A stretch of DNA of 64,000 nt from Clostridiaceae bacterium. Lineage in GTDB: Bacteria; Bacillota; Clostridia; Saccharofermentanales; Saccharofermentanaceae. Below, piece after piece: positions 26,491 through 34,860 of this stretch. Below the pieces are notes generated by a model that did no database searches, was not told the DNA's origin, and worked only from the letters and a program-made list of their open reading frames with translations. Made by a program: the position numbers and the translations under genes. The DNA lies in the NCBI GenBank assembly GCA_012838315.1, contig DUPM01000003.1:1-64000 (forward strand), read 5' to 3'. The stretch's first letter is position 1, and each line of letters begins with the position of its first letter.

Positions 26491-27275
26491 GTGATAAGCC
26501 GGTGGTCATTTTAGTTGAAGATGATGCAGCGATTGCTGAACTCATTGAGTACAATTTGCGAAGCGAAGGATTTTCTGTGCAAAAATTCAGTCGTGGGGCA
26601 GAAATGCTCAAGGTATTACCGCAGTATTCTGATGTTGTATTGTTTATTCTGGATCTAATGCTTCCTGAGATGGATGGGTTTGAAATATGTCGACGGATTC
26701 GCTCCGATGAGACAATGGATTTGACGCCTGTAATGATGTTGACCGCAAGATCGACCGAGTCGGATAAAGTCAGAGGACTTGAAGCGGGCGCGGATGATTA
26801 TGTCACAAAACCTTTTGGCATACGTGAGTTTTTGGCGAGAGTCAATGCACACGTTCGGCGCAAGAATCTGGTCGGCAGGGCGGTAGATGCACAAGTCTTC
26901 TCCGATAATCATTCTCCTTCGCATAAAAAGTCTTTTTCGAACACTATGAATCAGGAAGGACACCGATTGAATCAAACCATTGAACTTGACGGTTTGCTTT
27001 TAGACGATGTTCGCCATCGTGTATACCTCAACGATCACGAAGTCGAGATGACTAACAGAGAGTATGAATTGCTCAAATTTTTAATGACGAATAAGGGCAT
27101 TGCATATTCTCGAGATGAGCTGTTAAATCATGTTTGGGGCTACGAGTATGTCGGCGAAACAAGAACGGTCGACGTCCATATCAGGCAACTTCGAAAGAAA
27201 ATCGAAAAGGACGATGCCAATCCTGAGCTGATTGAGACGGTTCGCGGCAGAGGATACCGATTCAAGGAAGGTTAA
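26487..27275 (+). CDS. phoP: PhoB/PhoP-type response regulator of the OmpR family
   Basis: 262 aa from the ATG at 26487, after GGAGG. Receiver with acidic pair EDD at 11-13, phospho-acceptor Asp56 (FILDLMLPEMDG), LTARS and YVTKPF. The winged helix (REYELLKFLMTNKGIAYSRDELLNHVWG, then TVDVHIRQLRKKIE and VRGRGYRF) is typical. The linker between them (about residues 128-165) is about 30 residues longer than usual and rich in His, Ser and Asn. It should bind the Pho box upstream of pstS. Confidence 0.93.
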   Translation: MSDKPVVILVEDDAAIAELIEYNLRSEGFSVQKFSRGAEMLKVLPQYSDVVLFILDLMLPEMDGFEICRRIRSDETMDLTPVMMLTARSTESDKVRGLEAGADDYVTKPFGIREFLARVNAHVRRKNLVGRAVDAQVFSDNHSPSHKKSFSNTMNQEGHRLNQTIELDGLLLDDVRHRVYLNDHEVEMTNREYELLKFLMTNKGIAYSRDELLNHVWGYEYVGETRTVDVHIRQLRKKIEKDDANPELIETVRGRGYRFKEG

Positions 27276-27294
27276 AGTAAAGACTCGTGCGATG

Positions 27295-27326
27295 TTCGGT
27301 TTGCAGAATAATCGTGCCGAACCGAA
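27295..27326 (+). other. Hairpin between phoP and phoR
   Basis: TTCGGTT (27295-27301) pairs with AACCGAA (27320-27326), a 7-bp stem and 18-base loop, 12 bases before the phoR ATG and next to its ribosome site. There is no T run. It may tune phoR expression or protect the mRNA. Confidence 0.35.
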
Positions 27327-27338
27327 GAAGGATAGAAA

Positions 27339-28778
27339 ATGCTAAAGAAAATTCAGTTGTTGCTATTTTTCATCGTTGTCACTTCAGTTGTCACCACCGG
27401 TTTGGTCGCGGCATATTTTATGAATGCATATTCCGATGAAATGAATCGAAATCTCTTGGTGACGGCAGATGCTCTTTTCGAAAAAGAATGGCGCGCGGGT
27501 GTGAGTTTTGAAGAAGCTGCACAGACGTGCCAACGTGTTTTTTCGCAATCCGGCCGAGCGATTCGCATGACGATTGTCGCATCTGATGGGACGGTCGTAT
27601 ACGACAGCAATGAGCCGTCAGAAGAAATGGAGAATCATGCCGATCGCGAAGAAATAGCGGACGCGATACGGAGCAAGGACATTTCCTTCAAAAAGCGATT
27701 TAGCAATACGCTTGGCGTTCAAATGTTGTATATGGCGAAATACCACGAATCCGCAGATTTGGTCGTTCGAACATCAATTCCGATGCTGGCATACAAAGAC
27801 CGAATGCTACAAATGCGTGGATCGTTGTTTGGCATTATGTTGATTGCATTGCTTGTTTACAGCCTTCTCGGATATCATTTTGCTCGCAAATGGACACGTC
27901 CGTTGATTAGTCTTAAGAACTCTACGGAGATGTACAAACACTCGAATTATTTCCCGCGAATTCAGAATTTATCTGATGATGAAGTGGGTATATTGGCCGC
28001 AGCGTTCAACAATATGGCGGACGATATTGAAAAGAAACTTCAGGACCTTGAAACTCAAAACAGGAAGCTGGCTCTACTCGAAGAGATGCGTGCTGAGTTT
28101 GTCGCAAATGTCAGTCATGAACTCAAAACGCCGCTGACTTCTATACGTGGTTTCATTGATACCTTGCGAAATACGAAGATTGAAGATCCGGCCGTAGCCG
28201 AACGTTTTCTGGAAATCATAGATATTGAGGCGGAAAGGCTTCATCAACTCATCAACGATATACTGCAATTATCCGAGATTGAGACGATGGGTAAAGGCGA
28301 TGAAGAGGCCAGAGTATTTGAGTTAGACCGTTTAGTCGCGGATGTAGCGCAAGATCTCAAAAAGACTGCGGATCAAAAGAATACGATTATTAGTGTTGAA
28401 CCATCAGAGTCTTTACCTGTATTAGCAGATCCATATCGAATTCGACAAGTGTTGATTAACTTGCTCGATAACGCGATTAAGTACGGCAAGGAAGACGGGA
28501 GAATTTCTATTCATGTGAGAAGAGAACCGGATCGGTTTGTATCCATACAGGTTTCAGATGATGGTGAGGGCATTGATGAAGAGCACTTGGAACGCGTTTT
28601 TGAGCGTTTTTACAGAGTAGATAAAAGCCGCTCTCGAGAGGTCGGCGGCACCGGGCTCGGACTTTCCATAGTTAAGCATATAGCTCATCTATACGAGGGT
28701 TCGGTCAGCGTAAAAAGCCCGAAAGGCGCTGGCGCGACCTTTACGGTGCATCTCAAAATCGCCGAAGATTTGTTATAA
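27339..28778 (+). CDS. phoR: Phosphate sensor histidine kinase PhoR
   Basis: 479 aa. Helix at 7-28, an outer domain of about 130 residues, a second helix at 160-178, HAMP linker (FARKWTRPLISLKNS), HisKA with VANVSHELKTPLTSIRGF where His260 is phosphorylated, and ATPase boxes LLDNAIKYGKE, VSDDGEGIDEEHLERVFERFYRVD and GGTGLGLSIVKHIAHLY. No PAS domain was seen between HAMP and HisKA, unlike Bacillus PhoR. GAAGGATAG precedes the ATG. It closes the operon. Confidence 0.92.
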   Translation: MLKKIQLLLFFIVVTSVVTTGLVAAYFMNAYSDEMNRNLLVTADALFEKEWRAGVSFEEAAQTCQRVFSQSGRAIRMTIVASDGTVVYDSNEPSEEMENHADREEIADAIRSKDISFKKRFSNTLGVQMLYMAKYHESADLVVRTSIPMLAYKDRMLQMRGSLFGIMLIALLVYSLLGYHFARKWTRPLISLKNSTEMYKHSNYFPRIQNLSDDEVGILAAAFNNMADDIEKKLQDLETQNRKLALLEEMRAEFVANVSHELKTPLTSIRGFIDTLRNTKIEDPAVAERFLEIIDIEAERLHQLINDILQLSEIETMGKGDEEARVFELDRLVADVAQDLKKTADQKNTIISVEPSESLPVLADPYRIRQVLINLLDNAIKYGKEDGRISIHVRREPDRFVSIQVSDDGEGIDEEHLERVFERFYRVDKSRSREVGGTGLGLSIVKHIAHLYEGSVSVKSPKGAGATFTVHLKIAEDLL

Positions 28779-28811
28779 TACTCCTATCAGATCAAACTGG
28801 AGGGCTGAGCC

Positions 28812-29417
28812 GTGGCGTATTACTGGCCGGATTTTGTTGAGGAGTGCAAGCAGTGTCAATCGTGTGAACTCTCACAGACGCGTAAAAATGTCGTTATTTA
28901 TAGAGGTGCCGTTGAGGCGCCGCTGATGATCGTCGGCGAGGGACCCGGAGCGAGTGAAGATGAGCAAGGAGTACCTTTTGTTGGGCAAGCCGGAAGATTG
29001 TTGAATTTGCTTTTTGAGGGGTACGGGTTCACCCCGGAAGATTACCACATATGCAACATCGTTAAATGTCGACCGCCTGAAAACCGCGTTCCGACACCCG
29101 CCGAAGCCAAGTCTTGTATGCCGTTATTGGCCAAGCAAGTCCGGTTCGTTAAGCCGAAAGTCATTGTCCTGATGGGAAAGACGGCATACAAATACTTTAC
29201 CGGTTCCGATGAAGCCATCGGTAAGGTCCGAGGGCAGTTTTTCGAAAAAAATAACTACCTGATTTTCCCCACTTTTCATCCGGCCTACATTTTGCGAAAC
29301 AATAATCACCGCATGACGTTATGGCAAGATATCGGACGCGTCAGAGAGAAGATGGAGGCGCTAAATCTGATTGATTCGTTGTCGGAAGAACCGTCCATGC
29401 CGGAAGGGAGAGGTTGA
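28812..29417 (+). CDS. Family 4 uracil-DNA glycosylase, iron-sulfur type
   Basis: 201 aa, GTG start after TGGAGGGCTG. The Fe-S cysteines are in CKQCQSC near the start, IVKCRPP and EAKSCMPLL. Motif A reads GEGPGASEDEQGVPFVGQAG and motif B HPAYILR. These mark the thermostable-type family 4 enzymes that remove uracil from DNA made by cytosine deamination. It starts 33 bases after phoR, so it might be co-transcribed, although a separate weak promoter is possible. No unusual residue was noted. Confidence 0.92.
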   Translation: MAYYWPDFVEECKQCQSCELSQTRKNVVIYRGAVEAPLMIVGEGPGASEDEQGVPFVGQAGRLLNLLFEGYGFTPEDYHICNIVKCRPPENRVPTPAEAKSCMPLLAKQVRFVKPKVIVLMGKTAYKYFTGSDEAIGKVRGQFFEKNNYLIFPTFHPAYILRNNNHRMTLWQDIGRVREKMEALNLIDSLSEEPSMPEGRG

Positions 29418-29461
29418 CTTCATATCATCTTTTAACAAACAAAAAACTTTGGACGGATTCG

Positions 29462-29514
29462 TGTTCATTTTTGTGCCGCAGTGATATAATTATTACTATT
29501 ATGTAATCATTACA
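29462..29514 (+). promoter_or_regulatory. Promoter with Fur-family-like palindromic operator
   Basis: TGTTCA (29462-29467), 17 bp, TATAAT (29485-29490). Just past the expected start point lies a perfect 6-1-6 palindrome, TGTAAT-C-ATTACA (29502-29514), between the promoter and the ribosome site. It resembles the cores of Zur and PerR boxes, which have NAT-N-ATN centres. Confidence 0.55.
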
Positions 29515-29528
29515 AACGGAGGTGCCAC

Positions 29529-32024
29529 ATGAAAATTCTTATCGTCGGCGGTGTAGCCGGAGGTGCCAGTACAGCGGCTCGTCTTAGGCGTTTGTCCGAA
29601 AAGGATGAAATTATTATTTTCGAAAAGAGCGGATATATATCGTATGCGAACTGCGGTTTGCCCTATTATTTAGGTGGTACGATTACTAAGCGGGACAAAT
29701 TGGTGGTGACGCGCCCGGAGCTTTTTCGCGACCGTTTTAATATAGATGTTCGTGTTCAGAGCGAGGTCATTGCAATTGACCGTGACAAAAAGCGCGTCCA
29801 AGTTAAAAGGGCAACAGACCAATCCACGTATTACGAAACGTATGACAAGCTGGTGTTGTCTCCGGGTGCCATGCCAAGAAAACTTAATGTTGAAGGTGAG
29901 GATCTGCCGGGGATTTTTAATCTGCGTAATCTTGAAGATACTATCGAAATTGATGACTTTATCGTCGATAGAGATCCGGCCAGAGCGGTGGTCGTTGGTG
30001 GTGGTTTTATTGGTGTCGAGATGGCAGAGAATCTTATAGATCGGGGTTTACAGGTCAGTATTGTCGAGTTTGCGCCTCAGGTGCTCGGGTTTCTTGATGC
30101 TGAGATGGTCATTGATGTTCACAAGGCGATAAGAGATGAGGGTATCGGGTTAAATCTTGGTGTCGGAGTTTCGGCGTTTTCTCGTCAGTCCGAATCTTCT
30201 CCGATAGATGTTCGTTTGACGGATGGTCGATCAATGGAAGCAGAGATTGTCATCGTTGCTGCAGGCGTTGTGCCGGATAATCGGCTCACTGCGGCTTGCG
30301 GTATTGAATCGGGTGTCGGGAATAGTATCGGTGTGGATGATATGTTTCAAACCTCTGATCCGAATATCTTTGCAGTAGGCGATGCGATTCCAGTAAAACA
30401 GATGCAATCGGATACAGAAGTTCTAGTTCCGCTCGCTGGTCCTGCGAACCGTCAGGGGAGACAAATTGCCGCATTATTGACCGGAAATTCTCTACTCAAC
30501 GAAAAATCAGCGCGCCTCGTCCAAGGCAGTAGCGTCGTTAAGGTTTTTGATTTGACGGCCGCTTCGACCGGACTCAATGAGAGACAGCTCAAGAAAATGG
30601 GCATCAAATACATGAAGACTTACATTTTTCCGGCAAGTCATGCGACATATTATCCAAATGCGACGAATATGTCCATGAAGATGCTGTTTGGACCGGAAGG
30701 CCAAATTCTGGGTGTCCAGGCGGTGGGTTATGATGGAGTCGAAAAACGTGTGGATGTTGCAGCGACTGCGATGCGGCTAGGTGCTACGGTATACGATCTT
30801 CAGAATCTGGAACTATGTTATGCACCGCCATACTCTTCGGCCAAAGATCCTGTAAACATGCTTGGATTTACCGCAGCGAATATTCTTAAGGGAGATACTA
30901 AGGTCTTTTATCCGGAGGACGTCGACAATTTGGTTGCAAGTGGCGCATTTTTCTTGGATACGCGTACAACGATAGAGACGGATTTAGGGATGATCAATGG
31001 CGCTACGTGCATTCCGGTGGATGAGTTGCGCGGAGCGGTGGGACAATTGCCGAAGGATCGACCCATTTATGTATACTGTCAAGTCGGTCTGCGCGGTTAT
31101 ATTGCTTCTCGCATGTTGTCTCAGCACGGATTTGACGTATATAACTTGTCAGGCGGCTATCGACTATATAACAACATGGTTGAAGAGGGATTGACGAAAT
31201 TGAATCCGGGGGAGCCCGTCATTGTGGCAAATGCATCTTCTGATTCTTCCACCGTTCAATCCGCACAATCAGTTGATTTCGGATCTGTGACCAAGATCGA
31301 TGCGACCGGACTATCCTGTCCCGGCCCAATTATTAAGACTGCTGCGGCTATAAATGCTGCTGCTGCCGGAGAAGTATTGGAAATCACTTCTACGGATCCT
31401 GCTTTTGGCTCAGACATTTACGCGTGGGCGGGAAGGACCGGTAATACGGTTCTTAGCGTTGCAAAAGATAAGGGTATTGTGCGTGTCGAACTTAAGAAGG
31501 GAGTAGAGGAATCTGCGGAGCCGGAATCAAAGAAGGTTTTAACGGGCTCGGAAGATCACGATAAAACCATTGTCGTATTCAGTGGGGATCTGGATAAAGC
31601 AATTGCATCGTTTATTATCGCCAACGGTGCAGCGGCGATGGGCCGAAAGGTGACGATGTTCTTTACTTTCTGGGGGCTCAATGTTCTGAGACGTCCGGAA
31701 AAGGTATCTGTTGCCAAAAGCTTTATCGAAAAGATGTTTGGCTGGATGATGCCAAGAGGTGCCAAAAAACTGGGCATTTCGAAGATGAATATGGGTGGTA
31801 TGGGATCGATTATGATTCGCTCCGTGATGAAGAAGAAAAACATACAATCCCTCGAACAACTCATTGAGATGGCAAAACAAGCAAATATTCGACTGTTGGC
31901 CTGCCAAATGTCTATGGATGTCATGGGCATCAAGCAAGAAGAGTTAATTGATGGTGTCGAGTTAGCCGGTGTTGCGACATACTTGGCTGAAGCTGAAACA
32001 TCAGATACCAACTTGTTTATTTAG
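29529..32024 (+). CDS. Four-module sulfur relay protein: CoA-disulfide-reductase-like, rhodanese, TusA, DsrE
   Basis: 831 aa. Residues 1-450 form an FAD/NAD(P)H disulfide reductase with GGVAGGASTAARLRR and the single active-site Cys42 in SYANCGLPYY, as in CoA-disulfide or persulfide reductases. Residues about 460-560 are a rhodanese domain with Cys517 in YCQVGLRGY. A TusA (SirA) domain follows, with Cys597 in LSCPGPI. The last 150 residues are a DsrE/DsrF-like domain with Cys792 in LLACQMS. Linked cysteines suggest handling and reduction of persulfide sulfur in the cytoplasm. CGGAGG precedes the ATG. Similar fusions are known in anaerobic Firmicutes; the substrate is not fixed. Confidence 0.9.
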   Translation: MKILIVGGVAGGASTAARLRRLSEKDEIIIFEKSGYISYANCGLPYYLGGTITKRDKLVVTRPELFRDRFNIDVRVQSEVIAIDRDKKRVQVKRATDQSTYYETYDKLVLSPGAMPRKLNVEGEDLPGIFNLRNLEDTIEIDDFIVDRDPARAVVVGGGFIGVEMAENLIDRGLQVSIVEFAPQVLGFLDAEMVIDVHKAIRDEGIGLNLGVGVSAFSRQSESSPIDVRLTDGRSMEAEIVIVAAGVVPDNRLTAACGIESGVGNSIGVDDMFQTSDPNIFAVGDAIPVKQMQSDTEVLVPLAGPANRQGRQIAALLTGNSLLNEKSARLVQGSSVVKVFDLTAASTGLNERQLKKMGIKYMKTYIFPASHATYYPNATNMSMKMLFGPEGQILGVQAVGYDGVEKRVDVAATAMRLGATVYDLQNLELCYAPPYSSAKDPVNMLGFTAANILKGDTKVFYPEDVDNLVASGAFFLDTRTTIETDLGMINGATCIPVDELRGAVGQLPKDRPIYVYCQVGLRGYIASRMLSQHGFDVYNLSGGYRLYNNMVEEGLTKLNPGEPVIVANASSDSSTVQSAQSVDFGSVTKIDATGLSCPGPIIKTAAAINAAAAGEVLEITSTDPAFGSDIYAWAGRTGNTVLSVAKDKGIVRVELKKGVEESAEPESKKVLTGSEDHDKTIVVFSGDLDKAIASFIIANGAAAMGRKVTMFFTFWGLNVLRRPEKVSVAKSFIEKMFGWMMPRGAKKLGISKMNMGGMGSIMIRSVMKKKNIQSLEQLIEMAKQANIRLLACQMSMDVMGIKQEELIDGVELAGVATYLAEAETSDTNLFI

Positions 32025-32027
32025 CCC

Positions 32028-32056
32028 TTGATATGAAACGACGCATTTGATATACT
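32028..32056 (+). promoter_or_regulatory. Sigma-A promoter of tRNA-Gln
   Basis: TTGATA (32028-32033), 17 bp, TATACT (32051-32056). The leader contains a hairpin CGTCGG/CCGACG (32063-32068 with 32086-32091) that ends just before the tRNA. Confidence 0.7.
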
Positions 32057-32096
32057 CTTTCTCGTCGGTTGACGTTATGCGTTTACCGACGCACAT

Positions 32097-32170
32097 TGCC
32101 GAATTGTGTAAGGGTAGCACGACTGCCTCTGGAGCAGTTTGTCTGGGTTCAAATCCTAGTTCGGCAGCCA
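32097..32170 (+). tRNA. tRNA-Gln (CTG)
   Basis: 74 nt with a perfect acceptor stem TGCCGAA/TTCGGCA, discriminator G and encoded CCA. The anticodon stem ACTGC/GCAGT encloses loop CTCTGGA, anticodon CTG, reading CAG. The T loop is TTCAAAT. It forms a single transcription unit. Confidence 0.96.
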
Positions 32171-32198
32171 TATATGTATCATCTGCGGATGAACTGAG

Positions 32199-32228
32199 AG
32201 CAGCCAGTGATTTACTTGGCTGCTTTTT
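32199..32228 (+). terminator. Terminator after tRNA-Gln
   Basis: GCAGCCA (32200-32206) and TGGCTGC (32217-32223) form a 7-bp stem with a 10-base loop, followed by five T. Confidence 0.85.
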
Positions 32229-32256
32229 CATACGAATTCTAAATGAAAATCATTCG

Positions 32257-32285
32257 TTGACTTTCGAAGCATGGCCTGATACGAT
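32257..32285 (+). promoter_or_regulatory. Predicted promoter of the DeoR gene
   Basis: TTGACT (32257-32262), 17 bp, TACGAT (32280-32285), about 35 bases before the ATG at 32320. Confidence 0.55.
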
Positions 32286-32319
32286 TTTTATATCGTTATG
32301 TCATTGAGAGGTCGGTCGT

Positions 32320-33102
32320 ATGATAAATCTTGAACGACGAAAACTAATTTTGGAAATCCTGGAAAAGGGTACGGATGTATCAACACAAGAGCTGATTGAT
32401 CGGCTTGGTGTTACGGGTGCGACCATACGAAGTGATTTGCGGGAAATGCAACGAGAAGGTGCCATAGTCAGATATCATGGCGGTGCACGATTGACAGAGC
32501 TGAACAGATCCTCGTCTCCTAATGAAAATTACATGAGGAGAAGTGTTATGATGGTCGCCGAAAAAAGTGCTATCGGCAAGGCCGCGGCTGCATTTGTCTC
32601 TGACGGACAAACCATATTTATCGATGCGAGTTCGACGGCTTTTCATATGATTGAGCACATACGACATTTGGATAATCTTACGGTCGTCACAAACGGTATT
32701 CATACGGCGATGGAAGTGCAGCGTATCGGCAAATTCAGGACAGTAATCATTGGCGGTGTTTTGCGGCCGCACTCCGGTGCGATTGAAGGCTTATTGTGCG
32801 AAGAAATGCTCAGGAGAATTAGTGCTGATGCTTATTTCGTCTCCGGAAATGGTTTTTCTGCGGAGTCGGGGTTGACCGGTCATAATTTTTACGAACTTGA
32901 GCTAAAAAAGCTCTGTGCCGAGAAGTGCAAGCGAGTTGTAGTAATGGTGGATTCTGGCAAACTTAATTCTGATTCAACATCTACATTTATTGCACCGGAA
33001 GAAATAAGTGTGCTTATCACGGATTCCGGAATTGACGAAGCTACTGCACGTAAAATAAAAGCGGTCGGCATACAATTAGTCATCGCGCCTATTGGTGCGT
33101 AG
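32320..33102 (+). CDS. DeoR-family transcriptional regulator
   Basis: 260 aa. The N-terminal winged helix (ILEILEKGTDVSTQELIDRLGVTGATIRSDLREMQREGAIVRYHGGA) is the DeoR signature. The C-terminal part (ADYFVSGNGFSAESGLTGHNFYELELKKLCAEKCKRVVVMVDSGKL) is the phosphosugar-binding DeoRC fold. Such proteins repress sugar genes until a sugar phosphate binds. No sugar enzyme or transporter adjoins it here, so its target is remote or is the regulator-rich block that follows. GAGAGGTC precedes the ATG. It is convergent with the AraC gene. Confidence 0.9.
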   Translation: MINLERRKLILEILEKGTDVSTQELIDRLGVTGATIRSDLREMQREGAIVRYHGGARLTELNRSSSPNENYMRRSVMMVAEKSAIGKAAAAFVSDGQTIFIDASSTAFHMIEHIRHLDNLTVVTNGIHTAMEVQRIGKFRTVIIGGVLRPHSGAIEGLLCEEMLRRISADAYFVSGNGFSAESGLTGHNFYELELKKLCAEKCKRVVVMVDSGKLNSDSTSTFIAPEEISVLITDSGIDEATARKIKAVGIQLVIAPIGA

Positions 33103-33120
33103 CGCCAGTCACATAGATAA

Positions 33121-34095
33121 TCAGCGAGATGCGTATGTGGACACGATTTCTATGTCGTCGGGCGTTTCCAACGATATATCTTCATTGAAAAGTCGTTGTT
33201 TAAATTTTTTTGGCGTCATATTGCGATAGCGCTTAAATTGTGTGATGAAATAGCTAGCGTTTGTGAAGCCTGTTTCATATGCAATTTGGCTGATGCTTTT
33301 GCCGGTGCTGATTAGTCGTTTCTCAGCTTCGGTCACACGAACGTAGGTCAGATATTCAGAAAATGATCGCCCGACGGATGCTTTGAAAAACCTGGAGAAA
33401 TAGCTGTAACTCATGTTGCAGAGTTTTGCCATTTTATCCGCGCTGACCGTATTCATATAATTTTGATCAATGTATTCGAGAACTTTTTCGAGGCGCTCAA
33501 TATCTTCATTTCGAACACTTTCCTTCATCTCCATCTCAAGCCCCTGAGCGCGCCATTTTCTCAGAAACCACAAGAAGATGCGACAGATATCAGATCGAAC
33601 CGAAAGTTCATAACCATAGTCCTTTTGCGAGTATTCATTTTGTACATTTTGAATCAGACCGGGAATACTCGTTGTGTCCAATTCGGCCTTCTTTACGACA
33701 CGTTGTGGGGAAGAGCAGGAAATGATAAATGGCATAATAAACCGTGCCTCGAAAGAGGTTCGAATTGAGGAGAAGAGAAGAAATGGATCAAATTGAAGAC
33801 AAATAAACTTGGATTCTGCTTTTCGGTAAAAAGAGTGGGGCTCGTTGGCATTCACGATTAACAAATCACCACCGCTGAGAACAAAGTCTCGGCCGCTGAC
33901 AGTGGCAACGAAGGTGCCTTCAATGACATAGATGAGCTCAATGTATTCGTGATAATGTGCCGGAATCTCGGAGGGCAATCCTGAGCGCTCGTGGTAATGC
34001 GCACAGAATGAGACGGCCTCGGTATTAAAGGATTTGCGAATGTCTTCATATTGTGCCTTAGCAATGGATGCGGCATGAGATAATGTTATGGACAT
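33121..34095 (-). CDS. AraC-family regulator with cupin sensor domain
   Basis: 324 aa from the Met at 34095, chosen for GGGAGGGG just upstream; the ORF could extend 7 codons. An N-terminal cupin (ERSGLPSEIPAHYHEYIELIYVIEG, GGDLLIVNANEPHSFY) should bind a small ligand. The C-terminal double helix-turn-helix is complete: ADKMAKLCNMSYSYFSRFFKASVG and ISQIAYETGFTNASYFITQFKRYRNMTPKKFKQ. Many of this type regulate glycan use. There is no obvious substrate gene beside it other than the SASA-like protein. Confidence 0.9.
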   Translation of the reverse strand: MSITLSHAASIAKAQYEDIRKSFNTEAVSFCAHYHERSGLPSEIPAHYHEYIELIYVIEGTFVATVSGRDFVLSGGDLLIVNANEPHSFYRKAESKFICLQFDPFLLFSSIRTSFEARFIMPFIISCSSPQRVVKKAELDTTSIPGLIQNVQNEYSQKDYGYELSVRSDICRIFLWFLRKWRAQGLEMEMKESVRNEDIERLEKVLEYIDQNYMNTVSADKMAKLCNMSYSYFSRFFKASVGRSFSEYLTYVRVTEAEKRLISTGKSISQIAYETGFTNASYFITQFKRYRNMTPKKFKQRLFNEDISLETPDDIEIVSTYASR

Positions 34096-34138
34096 ATTTA
34101 CCCCTCCCGATGTCAAAAACAGAGTATTTAATGTCCAA

Positions 34139-34168
34139 ATTATATCCTAAAACAGGTAAAAAGACCAA
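34139..34168 (-). promoter_or_regulatory. Predicted promoter of the AraC gene at 33121-34095
   Basis: On the minus strand TTGGTC (34168-34163), 18 bp, TATAAT (34144-34139), about 44 bases before the start codon. Confidence 0.55.
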
Positions 34169-34222
34169 TGAAATAAACAAAATAGTGATATTTGTGCTTG
34201 ATTGCTCATTACGGAGGAATGT

Positions 34223-34540
34223 CTAGAATTGATAATCTTCATAATCGCACAGATTCTCGAGTTCTTCTGAAGTCGCCTCGTCTAAGGTCTTTATCACGGA
34301 GGCAGGATCTGTGTCCAATGCATAACATATACACATGAATTTCTTCAGTGTCAGGTTACCGTTGCCGTTCTCGATTGTGCAGTAGTATGAATGATTCGTG
34401 TTAGCCAGTTCGGACAACTGATGTTGGGACAAGTGCTTCTTCGAGCGTGTTTCACGGAAAATCATCCCTAGTTGCCGAGATAGAATTGAACTGAGTCGGT
34501 CTTCTTCGTATATTCTGTATTTGAACAAAGAAATGCACAC
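34223..34540 (-). CDS. XRE-family helix-turn-helix protein
   Basis: 105 aa with a GTG start after GGAAGGGCGG. The helix-turn-helix covers about 25-80: LGMIFRETRSKKHLSQHQLSELANTNHSYYCTIENGNGNLTLKKFMCICYALD, close to the Cro/C1 type. A short acidic tail (ATSEELENLCDYEDYQF) follows. It may repress itself through the palindrome at 34551-34565. No toxin partner, phage gene or peptide was seen nearby. A stand-alone regulator is the simplest call. Confidence 0.83.
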   Translation of the reverse strand: MCISLFKYRIYEEDRLSSILSRQLGMIFRETRSKKHLSQHQLSELANTNHSYYCTIENGNGNLTLKKFMCICYALDTDPASVIKTLDEATSEELENLCDYEDYQF

Positions 34541-34550
34541 CCGCCCTTCC

Positions 34551-34565
34551 AGGACTTAAAGTCCT
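34551..34565. promoter_or_regulatory. Perfect 15-bp palindrome, likely operator of the XRE gene
   Basis: AGGACTT-A-AAGTCCT, 7-1-7 symmetry, lies 11 bases before the XRE start codon and about 35 bases downstream of its promoter. The size fits a small HTH dimer. Confidence 0.55.
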
Positions 34566-34599
34566 ATCATAAACAAAAAAACAAAATGATTTGATATTT

Positions 34600-34627
34600 A
34601 TTATATAGCAGTCGTGGCTATCGTCAA
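34600..34627 (-). promoter_or_regulatory. Predicted promoter of the XRE gene
   Basis: On the minus strand TTGACG (34627-34622), 16 bp, TATAAT (34605-34600), a strong match to consensus. Confidence 0.7.
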
Positions 34628-34752
34628 TCGTATATATGCAAAACAATGCAATTTATTCGTTAAAATCTTTTATTTTATAAGTGCGTTTGTTGAGAATAAA
34701 GATTCGATAGTCGATTTTCAGTCCTCAAAAAACATCGCTTTTCTTCTTTTAA

Positions 34753-34781
34753 TTTACCGGAAATGAATCCTGGCGTATAAT
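34753..34781 (+). promoter_or_regulatory. Predicted promoter of the SASA-like gene
   Basis: TTTACC (34753-34758), 17 bp, TATAAT (34776-34781), about 80 bases before the ATG at 34861. The 320-base divergent gap holds this, the XRE promoter and the palindrome. Confidence 0.6.
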
Positions 34782-34860
34782 GTGCTTTGTATTCACATTG
34801 AGATGAAGGTCTGGAGATTGTGCAATTTGTTCTGAGCACATAAGAAGGAGACAGATAATT

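Noticed and set aside
31556-32011. 151-residue antisense frame over the end of the sulfur-relay gene
   Set aside because: No ribosome site, no domain, and the sense frame has clear DsrE and TusA motifs.
34223-34540. Antitoxin of a toxin-antitoxin pair
   Set aside because: No small toxin-like gene adjoins the XRE gene on either side.
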